64,000 bases of DNA from positions 1 through 64,000 of the forward strand of contig CAACVI010000004.1 in NCBI GenBank assembly GCA_900659855.1. Reading direction: 5' to 3'. Shown in pieces: positions 25,533 through 33,697 of this stretch. The translations under genes were made by a program, and so were the position numbers. This DNA comes from Candidatus Desulfarcum epimagneticum (GTDB lineage: Bacteria; Desulfobacterota; Desulfobacteria; Desulfobacterales; CR-1). The number at the start of each line of letters is the position of its first letter. The stretch's first letter is position 1. Under the pieces are notes generated by a model. That model searched no databases. It was not told the DNA's origin and was given only the letters and a program-made list of their open reading frames with translations.

Positions 25533-27233
25533 ATGGAACAAGCCAGACTTTTTATCGCCATCGGCATTTCATTTACCATCTTTTTGATATGGGCGACCTT
25601 CTTCGAGCCCAAAATGAAAGAAAAAGCCCCTGAGATCCAAAAGACGGCCCAGGCCGAGAAAAATGGTCAAAACGCCCCGGCCCCATACCCGGAAGAAAAA
25701 AAGGCCGGGGAATACGATCGTCCGGACCCTGTTCAAATGAACCCCGCCCAAACCGCGCCCGGCGATCCCGCAGCGTCGCCCGGACGGCGGGCCCGGACCA
25801 TCCGGGTTGAGACCCCGCTTTACGAAGCCGAGATATCGGAAAACGGCGGCGCGCTCAAACGGTTCGCCCTGAAAGAGTACCGGGAGGAGGCGGCCCCGGA
25901 CTCGCCCTATAAGGAGCTGATTCCAAAAGATTTGCCCACGGGCTCTCCGGCCCTTGATTTTCCTTCCCCGGACGGCGCGCCGATTTCCGGCGCCGTGTTT
26001 GACGCGGACATCGAAACCGACTCCATGACGGTGTCCGGCGCCGAAAAGGCCATGACCCTGACCTGGCGCTCCCCCGACGGGCTGGCCATTGAAAAGCGCT
26101 ATGTGTTTCGCCCGGGCCGCTACGACATCGGCCTGGAGATTCGGATCGTGAACCGGACCGGCGAGGTCTTAAGAAAGGACATGGCCCTTTCCCTTTTGTC
26201 CCGGGCGGCCGCGAAAGCCGCCACTTACGGATTTGAAGGCCCCAGCGCCCTGGTGGACAAATCCCTTGAGCAGATCAAGGTGAAAGAGGACGAGGAAACC
26301 CAGCGCTTTTCAGGAAAAATCGATTTCATCGCCATGGAAAGCCGGTATTTCATGGGAAGCGTCATCCCTCAAAACGCGCCGGACGCCGAGGTCCGGGCCT
26401 TTAACCGAAGGGGCGATCTTTACTGCCGGCTGGTGTATCCCGGCCTGGCCATAGGTGACGGGGAGTCGCGGAGCTTCAGCTTCAACGTCTATTACGGCCC
26501 CAAGAGACTGGGCGACCTGAAATCCGTGAGCCCGGAGCTGGCCCACGTGGTCAATTTCGGATGGTTCGACTTCATCGCCAAGCCCTGCCTGTGGCTCATG
26601 AACTTTTTCTATAAGCACATCCCCAACTACGGGATCGCCATCATTCTTCTCACCCTCCTCACCAAGCTGCTGCTGTGGCCCCTGGGAACCAAAAGCTACA
26701 AGTCCATGGGCCAGATGAAAAAAATGCAGCCGCTCATGGCTGAACTCCGGGAAAAATACAAACACGACAAAAAACGGATGAACGAAGAGGTGATGTCTTT
26801 ATACAAGACATACAAGGTCAATCCACTGGGGGGCTGCCTGCCCATGGTCGCCCAGATCCCGGTGTTTTTCGCCCTTTACCGGATGCTTTACCAGGCCATT
26901 GAGCTGCGCCACGCCCCGTTTCTCCTCTGGATCAACGACCTGTCGGCGCCGGACCGGCTTTTTTCCTTTCCCTTTTCCATTCCCCTCATGGAGCCGCCCT
27001 ACGGCGTTCCGGTTCTGACGCTCATCATGGGGGGCACCATGTTTCTCCAGCAGAAGATGTCGCCGCCCATGGGAAACGATCCCAAGCAGGCCAAAATGAT
27101 GATGACGCTCATGCCCATTGTCTTTACGGTGATCTTCATCAACTTTTCATCGGGCCTGGTGCTCTACTGGCTCATCAACAACGTTCTGTCCATCGCCCAG
27201 CAGTATTACGTCACCCAAAAGCACGTCGCGTAA
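25533..27233 (+). CDS. yidC: Membrane protein insertase YidC
   Basis: A 566-residue inner-membrane insertase and chaperone. The first span is near residues 7-23. A proline-rich linker leads into a periplasmic beta domain (about 85-345), then the conserved core begins FDFIAKPCLWLMNFFYKHIPNYG and continues through GGCLPMVAQIPVFFALYRML with spans to about residue 555. The Arg in the core cavity (YKSMGQMKKMQPL region onward) and the short tail fit the Gram-negative form. It closes the rpmH-rnpA-yidD-yidC block. Confidence 0.95.
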   Translation: MEQARLFIAIGISFTIFLIWATFFEPKMKEKAPEIQKTAQAEKNGQNAPAPYPEEKKAGEYDRPDPVQMNPAQTAPGDPAASPGRRARTIRVETPLYEAEISENGGALKRFALKEYREEAAPDSPYKELIPKDLPTGSPALDFPSPDGAPISGAVFDADIETDSMTVSGAEKAMTLTWRSPDGLAIEKRYVFRPGRYDIGLEIRIVNRTGEVLRKDMALSLLSRAAAKAATYGFEGPSALVDKSLEQIKVKEDEETQRFSGKIDFIAMESRYFMGSVIPQNAPDAEVRAFNRRGDLYCRLVYPGLAIGDGESRSFSFNVYYGPKRLGDLKSVSPELAHVVNFGWFDFIAKPCLWLMNFFYKHIPNYGIAIILLTLLTKLLLWPLGTKSYKSMGQMKKMQPLMAELREKYKHDKKRMNEEVMSLYKTYKVNPLGGCLPMVAQIPVFFALYRMLYQAIELRHAPFLLWINDLSAPDRLFSFPFSIPLMEPPYGVPVLTLIMGGTMFLQQKMSPPMGNDPKQAKMMMTLMPIVFTVIFINFSSGLVLYWLINNVLSIAQQYYVTQKHVA

Positions 27234-27237
27234 ACTC

Positions 27238-27284
27238 CAAAAAGAGCGGGGGACGCCTTGATCAGACGACCCCCCGCTCTTTTT
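27238..27284. terminator. Bidirectional terminator between yidC and djlA-like gene
   Basis: AAAAGAGCGGGGG pairs with CCCCCGCTCTTTT across a 20-base loop. T runs occur on both strands. The stop codon and last codons of the minus-strand gene lie inside the structure, so it serves both convergent genes. Confidence 0.85.
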
Positions 27285-28026
27285 TGATGACCTCATAGGC
27301 GGCTTGGATCTCCTGGAATTTTTCCTGGGAAAATTTCGTGAACTCCTCCGGCAGCCCCTTGGAGGCGATGGCGTCGGGGTGGTATTCCCGAACCAGGCGC
27401 CGGTAGCTGGATTTTATTTTTTCCATGGAATCTCCCGGATCGCAGCCCAAAACGGCGAAATGCCGGTCGGCGTGGCCGGCGTGTTTCGATCTCAGGCCAA
27501 GGTAATGGGAGTCTTCCATGCGAAAAACCCGCGCGGCCAAGCGGATCAGGCTCTCTTCGCTTGAGGCGATGTCGCCGTCGGCCGCCGCCACCCTCAAAAG
27601 AATGTCAATCATCATATCCAGAAGCGGGGGATGGGAGTGAAACCGGCTGTAAAACTGGTTCGCGAAATCCTCAAAGCCGTCCCGGGAATGGAGGGCCTCG
27701 TTGAATATCCGGGCCGCGGCGCGTCTGCTGGCCATGTCCAGATTCAGGTCCCGGTCCATGAAGTCGTTGATGGACGACGCCTCCTGCGCAGAGACGTTCC
27801 CGTCAGCGGCCGCCAGCTTGGCCAGCATGGAAAACGTCGCCACGAAAAACGTAAGCTGGTCCTCCTCCCCGGCCGAGAGTCTGCCGGTGAATCTCGCCCC
27901 GATGCGAGATTTTTTTTTGTCCTGATCCACAAATTTGTGTCCGAAAACGGCCCCGGCCACGGCTCCAATGGGACCTCCCATCATAAAGCCGATGGTCCCC
28001 CCCACGATTTTTCCAAGCCAGCTCAT
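27262..28026 (-). CDS. TerB-DnaJ domain protein (DjlA-like)
   Basis: A 254-residue protein. A glycine-rich hydrophobic N-terminus (about 5-33, GGTIGFMMGGPIGAVAGAVFG) may be a membrane anchor. A TerB-like helical domain follows (FSMLAKLAAADGNVSAQEAS and DILLRVAAADGDIASSEE), then a C-terminal J domain with the HPD motif in VREYHPDAIASKG. This is the architecture of DjlA, a membrane-bound co-chaperone that stimulates DnaK. No partner is adjacent. The last codons lie in the shared terminator. Confidence 0.88.
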   Translation of the reverse strand: MSWLGKIVGGTIGFMMGGPIGAVAGAVFGHKFVDQDKKKSRIGARFTGRLSAGEEDQLTFFVATFSMLAKLAAADGNVSAQEASSINDFMDRDLNLDMASRRAAARIFNEALHSRDGFEDFANQFYSRFHSHPPLLDMMIDILLRVAAADGDIASSEESLIRLAARVFRMEDSHYLGLRSKHAGHADRHFAVLGCDPGDSMEKIKSSYRRLVREYHPDAIASKGLPEEFTKFSQEKFQEIQAAYEVIKKERGVV

Positions 28027-28050
28027 ACGCGCGTGGTCTCCTTTTCTTTG

Positions 28051-30177
28051 CTATGCCACCGGGTCCCGAAGCATGGATTGAGCCACGGCCCCGGCTTTTT
28101 GGGATATGTCGGGGAAAAAATCCCCCAGCGCCTGAATATGGCGCAAATTGTCCGCTGTGCGGAAAATAAGCATGGCCAGGTCCCCCTCGGCCAGGCCCGA
28201 TATCTCCAGAACGCTTTCCCAGGAAAACCCCGACGCCCACAGGTAAATGATCACGGCGGGGGTGAAAAAAAGCGGCCGGGCCAAAAAGCGGTTGTCCTCC
28301 ATGTGTTCCCGAAACGGCTCCAGTTCTTTCGCCATATTGGAAAACGCCTTTTTCAGTCCGCCGGGCGCGGCTCTGGCCGCGGCGCCGTCGAAAAACTCCC
28401 GCTCATTGACAAACACGGCGCAAAGCGCCGCCAGAAAGGCCGGGTTGTCATCGGGAAAAAGCCCCTCCCGCAGACACTGGCCGATCATCATGGGCTGATC
28501 CACCCGCAGCCGGCAGGCCCACTCCCCGTCCGGCGACAAAGAGCCATCCTTTCGAACATACCCCTGTTTTTTTAAAAAATCCAGATGTCTTAAAAACTCT
28601 TTCCACAAACGCTCCCCGGCGTTTTTCTTTTTTTTGGACCGGCCCTTTCCCGACATCTGCCACGCCGCCAGCGAGCGGTCCAGAAGCGTTCTGATCCCGT
28701 CCATGGAATGGGAATGGGCCAGGTTCAGCGTCATGGAAAAATTGATCTTAATCCGGCTTTGGATGCCCGACGGGGGGGCGGAAAACAAACGCCCCATATG
28801 GCGGATATCCATATGGACGCCCGGCAGCAGCAGGGCGAAGCCGATTTTATCCATACCCCGGCGCCCGGCCCTTCCGCTCATCTGGTGAAACTCCGTGGGC
28901 GTCAAGGGAAAAAACGCCGTGCCGTCAAACTTGTCCGAATTTAAAAACACAATGGTCCGGGCCGGAAAATTCACCCCGGCGGCCACGGTGGAGGTGGCGA
29001 ACACCGCCCGAAGCAGGCCCTCGGTCATGAGGGCCTCCAGGATCAGCTTCCACGCGGGAAGCTGGCCGCTGTGGTGGGCGCCCGCGGCGAAGCGCTCCAG
29101 GAAACGCCGCTGGCCGTGCTCCTCCATGCGGGGATTTCCCTCCAGGAGCGCCGGAAGGCGCTCGGCGATCCTTTCCCGGGCCGACTCCCCGGCCGGGGCC
29201 CCCCGGGCGCACAGCTTGAGCGCCGCGTCGCAGTCGGCCCGGGATTTCAGGAAAAATATCGCCGGAAGCAGTCGATATTTCTCTAAAACGTCCAAAATCT
29301 CCCCAAAGGGGGGCAGACGCCGGGGCAACGCCATCAGCGGCGGGAAATCGGCCTTGAGATAACGCTGGACTTTTTTGCCGAGCTTTTTGCCGGGCCGGGT
29401 TTCATCCCCGGAGGGGCCCGGCGCCAGAAGGGGCGACAGGGTCCCCCCGGGATGCATGAACAGGGGATAAAGGGGGGTGGGCCTTCGGGTTTCCCGGACC
29501 ACAAAGCACTCCCGCCGGCGTATGGAAAACAGCCATTGGGCGATCTCATCGGCGTTGCCGATGGTGGCGGAAAGCAGAAGCAAAGGAATCCGCTCCGGCA
29601 GATAGATCATGATCTCCTCCCACACCACGCCGCGCTCCGGGTCCCCCAGAAAATGCGCCTCGTCTAAAATCACCAGGTCGGCGGCCAGAGATTCCCCCTG
29701 GATCATGGCGTCATACAGGTGGTTGCGAAGGATTTCCGTGGTGCCCACGATCACCGGCGCCGAGGCGTTCTCCTTTCGGTCGCCGGTGAGGATTCCCACG
29801 TTTTCGGCGCCGAAGTCCTCTGAAAACTCGATGTGTTTGGAATTGGAAAGCGCCTTTAAGGGAGAGGCGTACCAGGACCGGCCCCCCTTTTGGCGGACGG
29901 CGGCCATGGCCTCTTTGGCGATCCAGGTCTTGCCCGAGCCGGTGGGGGCGGTCACCAGGCAGTCCGACACCGCGATTTTCTCCACCGCCTCCTTTTGAAA
30001 GGGGTCCGGGACAAACTCTTTTTTTCCCGGAACCCCGATGCCGCCAAAAACGCTTTTTAAGGACGAATCGGCCCCGGGCTTGATTTTAAGTATCTGAGGC
30101 CTTTTCCGGCGCGGTTTTCCGGCCCTGGAAAAGCGTTTTTTTCTCAAACGCCCGGGCGGTTTTTCAGAAAAGGCCAT
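28051..30177 (-). CDS. Ski2-like DEAD/DEAH-box helicase
   Basis: A 708-residue superfamily 2 helicase. Motif I APTGSGKT is at 77-84, motif II DEAH near 173, motif III SATIGNADE, motif V STVAAGVNFPARTIVF and motif VI QMSGRAGRRGMD. The motif VI/V pattern matches the Ski2/Mtr4 group acting on RNA. The N-terminal 40 residues are very basic and probably bind nucleic acid. The C-terminal part is helical and lacks a recognisable accessory domain. It overlaps the stop of cooC by one base, suggesting co-expression though the functions seem unrelated. Confidence 0.88.
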   Translation of the reverse strand: MAFSEKPPGRLRKKRFSRAGKPRRKRPQILKIKPGADSSLKSVFGGIGVPGKKEFVPDPFQKEAVEKIAVSDCLVTAPTGSGKTWIAKEAMAAVRQKGGRSWYASPLKALSNSKHIEFSEDFGAENVGILTGDRKENASAPVIVGTTEILRNHLYDAMIQGESLAADLVILDEAHFLGDPERGVVWEEIMIYLPERIPLLLLSATIGNADEIAQWLFSIRRRECFVVRETRRPTPLYPLFMHPGGTLSPLLAPGPSGDETRPGKKLGKKVQRYLKADFPPLMALPRRLPPFGEILDVLEKYRLLPAIFFLKSRADCDAALKLCARGAPAGESARERIAERLPALLEGNPRMEEHGQRRFLERFAAGAHHSGQLPAWKLILEALMTEGLLRAVFATSTVAAGVNFPARTIVFLNSDKFDGTAFFPLTPTEFHQMSGRAGRRGMDKIGFALLLPGVHMDIRHMGRLFSAPPSGIQSRIKINFSMTLNLAHSHSMDGIRTLLDRSLAAWQMSGKGRSKKKKNAGERLWKEFLRHLDFLKKQGYVRKDGSLSPDGEWACRLRVDQPMMIGQCLREGLFPDDNPAFLAALCAVFVNEREFFDGAAARAAPGGLKKAFSNMAKELEPFREHMEDNRFLARPLFFTPAVIIYLWASGFSWESVLEISGLAEGDLAMLIFRTADNLRHIQALGDFFPDISQKAGAVAQSMLRDPVA

Positions 30178-30932
30178 CAGAGCTTGAGCAGCGCTTTTTT
30201 AACTTCTTCTTTCGCCGCCGAGTCCGATTCGTAGGGGGATTTCCCGGAAAGGTCCGATTCGATGAGGGCCTCGTCATAGGGCATGAATCCCAAAAATTCA
30301 AAATCCTTCAAATGAGAGGTCAAAAACTCCCGGTCTTTTTTCCCCCGAATTTTATTGCCCACCATGTAAATCTTTTCCAGCCCGATTTCGCCGGCCAGTC
30401 TCCGTATGTTCATGGCGGTGTCAATGCTCCGGCGGCCGGGCTCCACCACCACGATGAGCTTGTCCACGGCCCCGGCCGTGGCCCGGCCCAGGTGCTCGAT
30501 GCCCGCTTCCATGTCCAGCACCGCCGCCTCGTCCCGGCCCAGGACAATATGGGTCACAAGGGCCTTGAGCAAAACGCTTTCCGGACAGATGCATCCTGAT
30601 CCGCCTTTTTTGATGCCTCCCAGGCGCATGAGCTTGATATTTTCCAGCCTGGCGGAAAGGGCTTCAGGCAAATCGTCCACCTTGGGGTTCAATTTAAAAA
30701 AACCCCCTATGGTTCCGGGCTGGGCGCCGGTTCTTTCAAAAATCAGGTCTTTCATCTCGGCGATGGGAACCAGTTTGTCGGCGTCGGGTATCCCCACGGC
30801 CGCCGCCAGGTTCGCGTCGGGGTCGGCGTCGATGGCCAGCACCCGTTTTCCCTGCTCATTCAATGTTCGGATCAAAAGAGCGGAAAATGTGGTTTTCCCC
30901 ACTCCTCCTTTGCCGCTGACAGCCAGTTTCAT
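30177..30932 (-). CDS. cooC: CooC-type nickel-insertion ATPase
   Basis: A 251-residue SIMIBI P-loop ATPase. The deviant Walker A GKGGVGKTT is at 7-15, and the middle contains IKKGGSGCICPES with the C-x-C pair (near 137-139) that CooC uses to bind nickel at the dimer interface. DMEAGIEHLGRAT is the family's switch region. CooC/AcsF proteins load nickel into carbon monoxide dehydrogenase or acetyl-CoA synthase. No CODH gene is in the window. The AAGTGAAC-rich upstream 45 bases show no clear promoter. Confidence 0.88.
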   Translation of the reverse strand: MKLAVSGKGGVGKTTFSALLIRTLNEQGKRVLAIDADPDANLAAAVGIPDADKLVPIAEMKDLIFERTGAQPGTIGGFFKLNPKVDDLPEALSARLENIKLMRLGGIKKGGSGCICPESVLLKALVTHIVLGRDEAAVLDMEAGIEHLGRATAGAVDKLIVVVEPGRRSIDTAMNIRRLAGEIGLEKIYMVGNKIRGKKDREFLTSHLKDFEFLGFMPYDEALIESDLSGKSPYESDSAAKEEVKKALLKL

Positions 30933-31017
30933 GTTTTTGTCCTTTTTTAGTAAATTAAGAGTGAATAACCGGCGTTGCTAAGTTGCCGAGCGAAACCTTC
31001 TAACCCTGCATGAACAT

Positions 31018-31038
31018 AATGCCCTTCGGGCATTTTTT
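31018..31038 (+). terminator. Short hairpin with T run
   Basis: AATGCCC-TTC-GGGCATTTTTT is a compact intrinsic terminator reading on the plus strand. No plus-strand gene ends nearby, so its role is unclear. It lies between the cooC start and the first attC-like site. Confidence 0.45.
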
Positions 31039-31050
31039 CGGAACGTTAAA

Positions 31051-31132
31051 ATATAACGCAAAAGTCAGCGGCAATTGGGGGCTTCCGCTGTCGCTCCAGC
31101 CCCCAATTGTCCGCTGGACTGCCGGGTTATTT
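31051..31132 (-). other. attC-like recombination site 1
   Basis: Read on the minus strand, the site begins 1 base after the DUF2442 stop codon. AAATAAC opens it and GTTATAT closes it. Between them AGT-c-CAGCGG-a-CAATTGGGGGCT pairs with AGCCCCCAATTG-CCGCTG-ACT, leaving two unpaired bases on the arm nearest the gene, six apart. That is the extrahelical-base layout IntI recognises in attC. The closing core deviates from GTTRRRY. Confidence 0.6.
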
Positions 31133-31133
31133 T

Positions 31134-31379
31134 TTATATCGGTGTGCCATTGCGCCATATTTCATATTCACTTATATCAATATCTTCGTTCCATATTAGC
31201 GCATAGCCACCCGTATCTATTCGTACATTCTTGAAAAACGCAGAATTTTTAAGTGCGGAGAACATTTTTTTGTTTAGTAGAGGAGTCACATCATATTTCC
31301 TTTTCTCATTGTTTGAAAAATGTACAATAAGTGTATTTTTTTCAACTGTTTTAACTGATTTTATTGTCGGATATTTCAT
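31134..31379 (-). CDS. DUF2442 domain protein
   Basis: An 81-residue protein (KYDVTPLLNKKMFSALKN then GGYALIWNEDIDISEYEIW), typical of DUF2442, usually the second gene of a DUF4160-DUF2442 pair considered toxin-antitoxin-like. The ATG at 31379 follows AGGTGAC. Its DUF4160 partner upstream (31388-31652) is broken, so the DUF2442 gene remains without a working partner at this locus. An intact pair is at 49177-49671. An attC-like site directly follows the stop. Confidence 0.78.
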   Translation of the reverse strand: MKYPTIKSVKTVEKNTLIVHFSNNEKRKYDVTPLLNKKMFSALKNSAFFKNVRIDTGGYALIWNEDIDISEYEIWRNGTPI

Positions 31380-31387
31380 CTTGTCAC

Positions 31388-31652
31388 CTATTTCAGAGGA
31401 GGAAGTTTCCTGAAATCCTGTGTGTCCCACATTTCCAAAAGTTCCGCTTAATAAGCCGCTACCCATTCGAGAACCATTTTCTTTGCCCGATTTGGCAAAT
31501 CGCCCTCAATCATTTCAAGAGGTTGTATGCTGAAGAGGTTGTATGCTGAAAAGGCCATTGTTTTCTCCGTAAACGGCATGAAAATGCGGAGGAGGATGGT
31601 CTCCGAAAAACAGTTTTATTATAATGCCATAAAATCTTGTGATCTCCGGCAT
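31388..31652 (-). pseudogene. DUF4160 gene broken by a 16-bp tandem duplication and a nonsense codon
   Basis: The frame starts MPEITRFYGIIIKLFFGDHP at 31652 with AGGGGG upstream and continues PPPHFHAVYGENNG, the DUF4160 signature. It then hits a duplicated GAGGTTGTATGCTGAA block (about 31522-31553) that shifts the frame. The correct frame resumes as LEMIEGDLPNRAKKMVLEWV, meets TAA at 31448-31450 in place of a sense codon, and ends LLEMWDTQDFRKLPPLK at 31388. Two independent lesions make it a clear pseudogene. Confidence 0.8.
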
Positions 31653-31676
31653 ATTATTTTCCCCCTTACTTTAAAA

Positions 31677-31760
31677 TTTTAGATTTTCCCGAACCAGGGA
31701 CTTCCGAAAGGCCGCGTAGTAAGCCTGGTCCCGCTCCAGCGTTTTGTTCCCCAAATTATG
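31677..31760 (-). pseudogene. Gene-tail fragment of unknown origin
   Basis: A minus-strand frame encodes NLGNKTLERDQAYYAAFRKS then LVRENLKF and a stop, starting within the last codons of brnA in another frame and lacking any start. It looks like the 3' end of a lost gene. I do not recognise the protein. Confidence 0.35.
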
Positions 31761-31974
31761 ATGACCAGGTTAAAGATGGTCTGCGATTTGATTGAACACA
31801 ATCACGCAAATAGAGATTAATTAAATTTTGATAGGGGACTCCTGTTTCGTCTGCCAATTCTTTGAAATATTCGATGATATCGACGCTCATCCGAATGGTA
31901 ACTTGTTTTTTTAAATGTTTAGCATAAGGATTTTTACGTCCTTTCATTTTTTCAAAATCATATTCTTTCCTCAT
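31756..31974 (-). CDS. brnA: BrnA-family antitoxin
   Basis: A 72-residue basic protein with a C-terminal ribbon-helix-helix segment (KKQVTIRMSVDIIEYFKELA then DETGVPYQNLINLYLRDCV). The family pairs with BrnT and represses the operon. It starts 4 bases after the brnT stop. The toxin-first order is the family's norm. Confidence 0.87.
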   Translation of the reverse strand: MRKEYDFEKMKGRKNPYAKHLKKQVTIRMSVDIIEYFKELADETGVPYQNLINLYLRDCVQSNRRPSLTWSS

Positions 31975-31978
31975 GATG

Positions 31979-32263
31979 TCACCTATAGTACGCTTTTTGT
32001 TCTTTTTGGGTTGCCTTTCTGGCTGAAATAATTCGAATTACCGATTCTCTATCCCGATAACAATGACATACAACTAGAATTTTCAGGCTTTGGCTAAAGC
32101 CTAAAAGCAAATATCTTTCTTCATCAAGGGAATGATCAGGGTCATCAAATTCAATAGCATTATCATCAAAGAATACTGTCTGGGCCTCTTCAAAAGAGAT
32201 CCCATGTTTCTTTAGATTGATTTTATTCTTTGCATCATCCCATTCAAAAATCAATTTATTCAT
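31979..32263 (-). CDS. brnT: BrnT-family toxin
   Basis: A 94-residue RelE-fold ribonuclease toxin: FEWDDAKNKINLKKHGISFE at the N-terminus and RVISARKATQKEQKAYY-like RIISARKATQKEQKAYYR at the C-terminus are diagnostic. The start codon at 32263 lies about 7 bases from the predicted -10, so the mRNA may be leaderless. It forms a complete module with brnA. Confidence 0.9.
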   Translation of the reverse strand: MNKLIFEWDDAKNKINLKKHGISFEEAQTVFFDDNAIEFDDPDHSLDEERYLLLGFSQSLKILVVCHCYRDRESVIRIISARKATQKEQKAYYR

Positions 32264-32298
32264 ATTTACATTGTAAATATATTATAATGCTATGTCAA
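32262..32298 (-). promoter_or_regulatory. brnTA promoter and operator palindrome
   Basis: On the minus strand TTGACA (32293-32298), a 17-base spacer and TACAAT (32270-32275) form a near-consensus promoter. A perfect palindrome ATATTTACA-T-TGTAAATAT (32262-32280) covers the -10 and reaches the start codon, a natural site for BrnA repression. Confidence 0.75.
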
Positions 32299-32319
32299 GG
32301 CAGTTTGTTTTACTGGAGA

Positions 32320-32439
32320 AGGTAGAGGTGATGGGCCGGGCGGGTTACGGCACGCTCACCCAACTCGATAAACGTCATTTTACGGCAAAATCTCAAAACG
32401 GCCCAACCCGCCCTGTCCCACTCTACCGTTTTGTTCGCC
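32320..32439 (-). other. attC-like recombination site 5 (long loop)
   Basis: Read on the minus strand it opens with GGCGAAC, 20 bases after the ParE-like toxin stop. Arms CGGTAGAGTGGGACAGGGCGGGTT and AACCCGCCCGGCCCATCACCTCTACC pair with a few bulges around a loop of about 55 bases, as in long VCR-type sites. The expected closing GTTRRRY is not found, so this end may be decayed. Confidence 0.45.
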
Positions 32440-32459
32440 GACAAATTTCCGGATCAAAT

Positions 32460-32723
32460 TCACTGCGGGTTGGATAGAAGTTGTTCGTACTCATCGTGAG
32501 CGCCGATCCAAAACCAAAAGAGCATGTCTTCTTGCAGCAGTGCGAGCGCGCGATAGCCACTGCCGATCCGAACTGACCACAGTTCACCGACCTTTTTGAA
32601 ACGCAGGGACGGATGGCGCGGGTTGGCGCGCCATAAACGGTATGCGGTCCTTGCCCTCCTCTTGATTTCAGCAGGAAGGCTTCGGTAACTTATCCAAAAA
32701 TCAGGTGTTGTTGAGGACTTCAT
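32460..32723 (-). CDS. ParE/RelE-like toxin
   Basis: An 87-residue protein beginning MKSSTTPDFWISYRSLPAEI, with FKKVGELWSVRIGSGYRALA and a C-terminal FWFWIGAHDEYEQLL, typical of RelE/ParE-superfamily toxins (RIGSGYRAL is the family's core strand). It overlaps the antitoxin gene by 23 bases. The ATG at 32723 is chosen on homology; the frame is open for 51 more codons upstream, inside the antitoxin. It sits in a cassette between attC-like sites 4 and 5. Confidence 0.78.
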   Translation of the reverse strand: MKSSTTPDFWISYRSLPAEIKRRARTAYRLWRANPRHPSLRFKKVGELWSVRIGSGYRALALLQEDMLFWFWIGAHDEYEQLLSNPQ

Positions 32724-32937
32724 CAAGAGGTTTGGTCCTTCCCTCAGCGATATCCTTACGGACACGGCTAAGAACATTCTCAAGACGTCCCCCAGGTTGA
32801 GAATCGTGAGCAATTTTTTTGTCCCACTCATCAGATTGGCTCGTTTCGAAATCAAAAAGCCATGACAAAAACTCATTCCGCTCGCTCTGAGGAAGGGCCT
32901 TAAACTGATCAGCTATTTTCATAATCCTGTTAGACAT
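32701..32937 (-). CDS. Antitoxin of a ParE/RelE-like module
   Basis: A 78-residue acidic protein with a helical N-terminus (IADQFKALPQSERNEFLSWL) and a tail GRTKPLDEVLNNT of the kind that wraps small toxins. The size, order and overlap fit an addiction-module antitoxin. The first bases of its cassette (TTCGCC) lie about 75 bases upstream. No promoter is obvious, though TTGTATATTAG precedes the start. Confidence 0.7.
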   Translation of the reverse strand: MSNRIMKIADQFKALPQSERNEFLSWLFDFETSQSDEWDKKIAHDSQPGGRLENVLSRVRKDIAEGRTKPLDEVLNNT

Positions 32938-33012
32938 AATGCCCCCATTTTCTTTCTAATATACAACATGCGGCGCTATTTTTCAAGCACACTGTTCGCC
33001 CACTCTAAAATC

Positions 33013-33072
33013 GGCGAACGCCGCTATTCAGCCGCGCGGCTTTTTGCGTCGGCCGCAATAGCCTTGTTGGAC
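33013..33072 (-). other. attC-like recombination site 4
   Basis: On the minus strand it opens with GTCCAAC (perfect RYYYAAC) and closes with GTTCGCC. GCTATT and GCCG-a-CGC on the first arm pair with GCG-CGGC and AATAGC on the second, leaving an unpaired A on the first arm as in true attC. The closing TTCGCC matches the opening GGCGAAC of site 5, as expected when both belong to the same downstream cassette. Confidence 0.6.
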
Positions 33073-33125
33073 GAAGCCCCTACGCGGCAGGCGCCCCGGT
33101 TACATTTTTTTCGTTATAAAATATT

Positions 33126-33223
33126 GATAAACTCGTAAAAAAGCTTGGGATGGCTAAGTTAAAAATTCCATATGCTAAAATTTAAGCCACAAGGCGTGGC
33201 GCTTATTTTTACGACGCCATCAA
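33126..33223 (+). repeat. Short copy of the dispersed repeat
   Basis: GATAAACTCGTAAAAAAGCT through TTTACGACGCCATCAA. It contains the AGCTTGGGATGGCTAAG and AAGCCACAAGGCG segments but lacks the long palindromic core. It lies in a 240-base gap between attC-like site 4 and the integrase remnant that otherwise holds no gene I can support. Confidence 0.8.
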
Positions 33224-33311
33224 TATTGTCACATCCTGCCTTTAGTAATAAAAATGAAACGGAAAAGCAAGGGCATTTGCCTTTCATGCCAATTTTTAAA
33301 AAGAGGTTACA

Positions 33312-33459
33312 ATGAACATCAACGTGCCGGCTGATCCGCAATTCAACAAGCTTTATCAAAAACATCTGAAGTGTCTGAGACTCAAATGGATTTCAGCCAA
33401 AGACTATTGATGCCTGTTCAAGGGCGATCAGGCGCATCGGAAACAGAGGCTTTGTCAAA
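33312..33459 (+). pseudogene. N-terminal fragment of an IS91-associated tyrosine recombinase
   Basis: ATG at 33312 with GAGG upstream reads MNINVPADPQFNKLYQKHLK then CLRLKWISAKD before a stop. Shifting frame gives KTIDACSRAIRRIGNRGFVK, the natural continuation of the core-binding domain of these integrases. The sequence is cut at 33463 by the dispersed repeat. The C-terminal part of the same type of protein is at 34812-35021. Confidence 0.65.
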
Positions 33460-33462
33460 GCC

Positions 33463-33621
33463 AATAAACTCGTAAAAAAGCTTGGGATGGCTAAGTTAAA
33501 AATTCCATATGCTAAAATTTAAGCCACAAGGCGTAGTGGTTATTTTTAATTGAGGCAATACATGTAGTATGCCTCGGTTAAAAATAAGCGCTGCGACGCA
33601 TTTTTTTTACGACGCCATCAA
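33463..33621 (+). repeat. Full copy of the dispersed repeat
   Basis: AATAAACTCGTAAAAAAGCT to TTTTACGACGCCATCAA with the core TTATTTTTAATTGAGG/CCTCGGTTAAAAATAA around ACATGT. It interrupts the integrase remnant. Confidence 0.85.
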
Positions 33622-33697
33622 AGCTTGCGGAAAAATTTAACCGCTGATCTAAACCGAGAAAGAATAAAAGGCTCAAAATGAGTGGTTTTCGCCTGCG

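Noticed and set aside
31379-31466. Upstream extension of the DUF2442 frame (MGSGLLSGTFGNVG...)
   Set aside because: This is the DUF4160 pseudogene read out of frame; the AGGTGAC-ATG at 31379 is the real start.
33159-33365. Minus-strand frame of 68 codons
   Set aside because: It runs through the dispersed repeat and the antisense of the integrase remnant.
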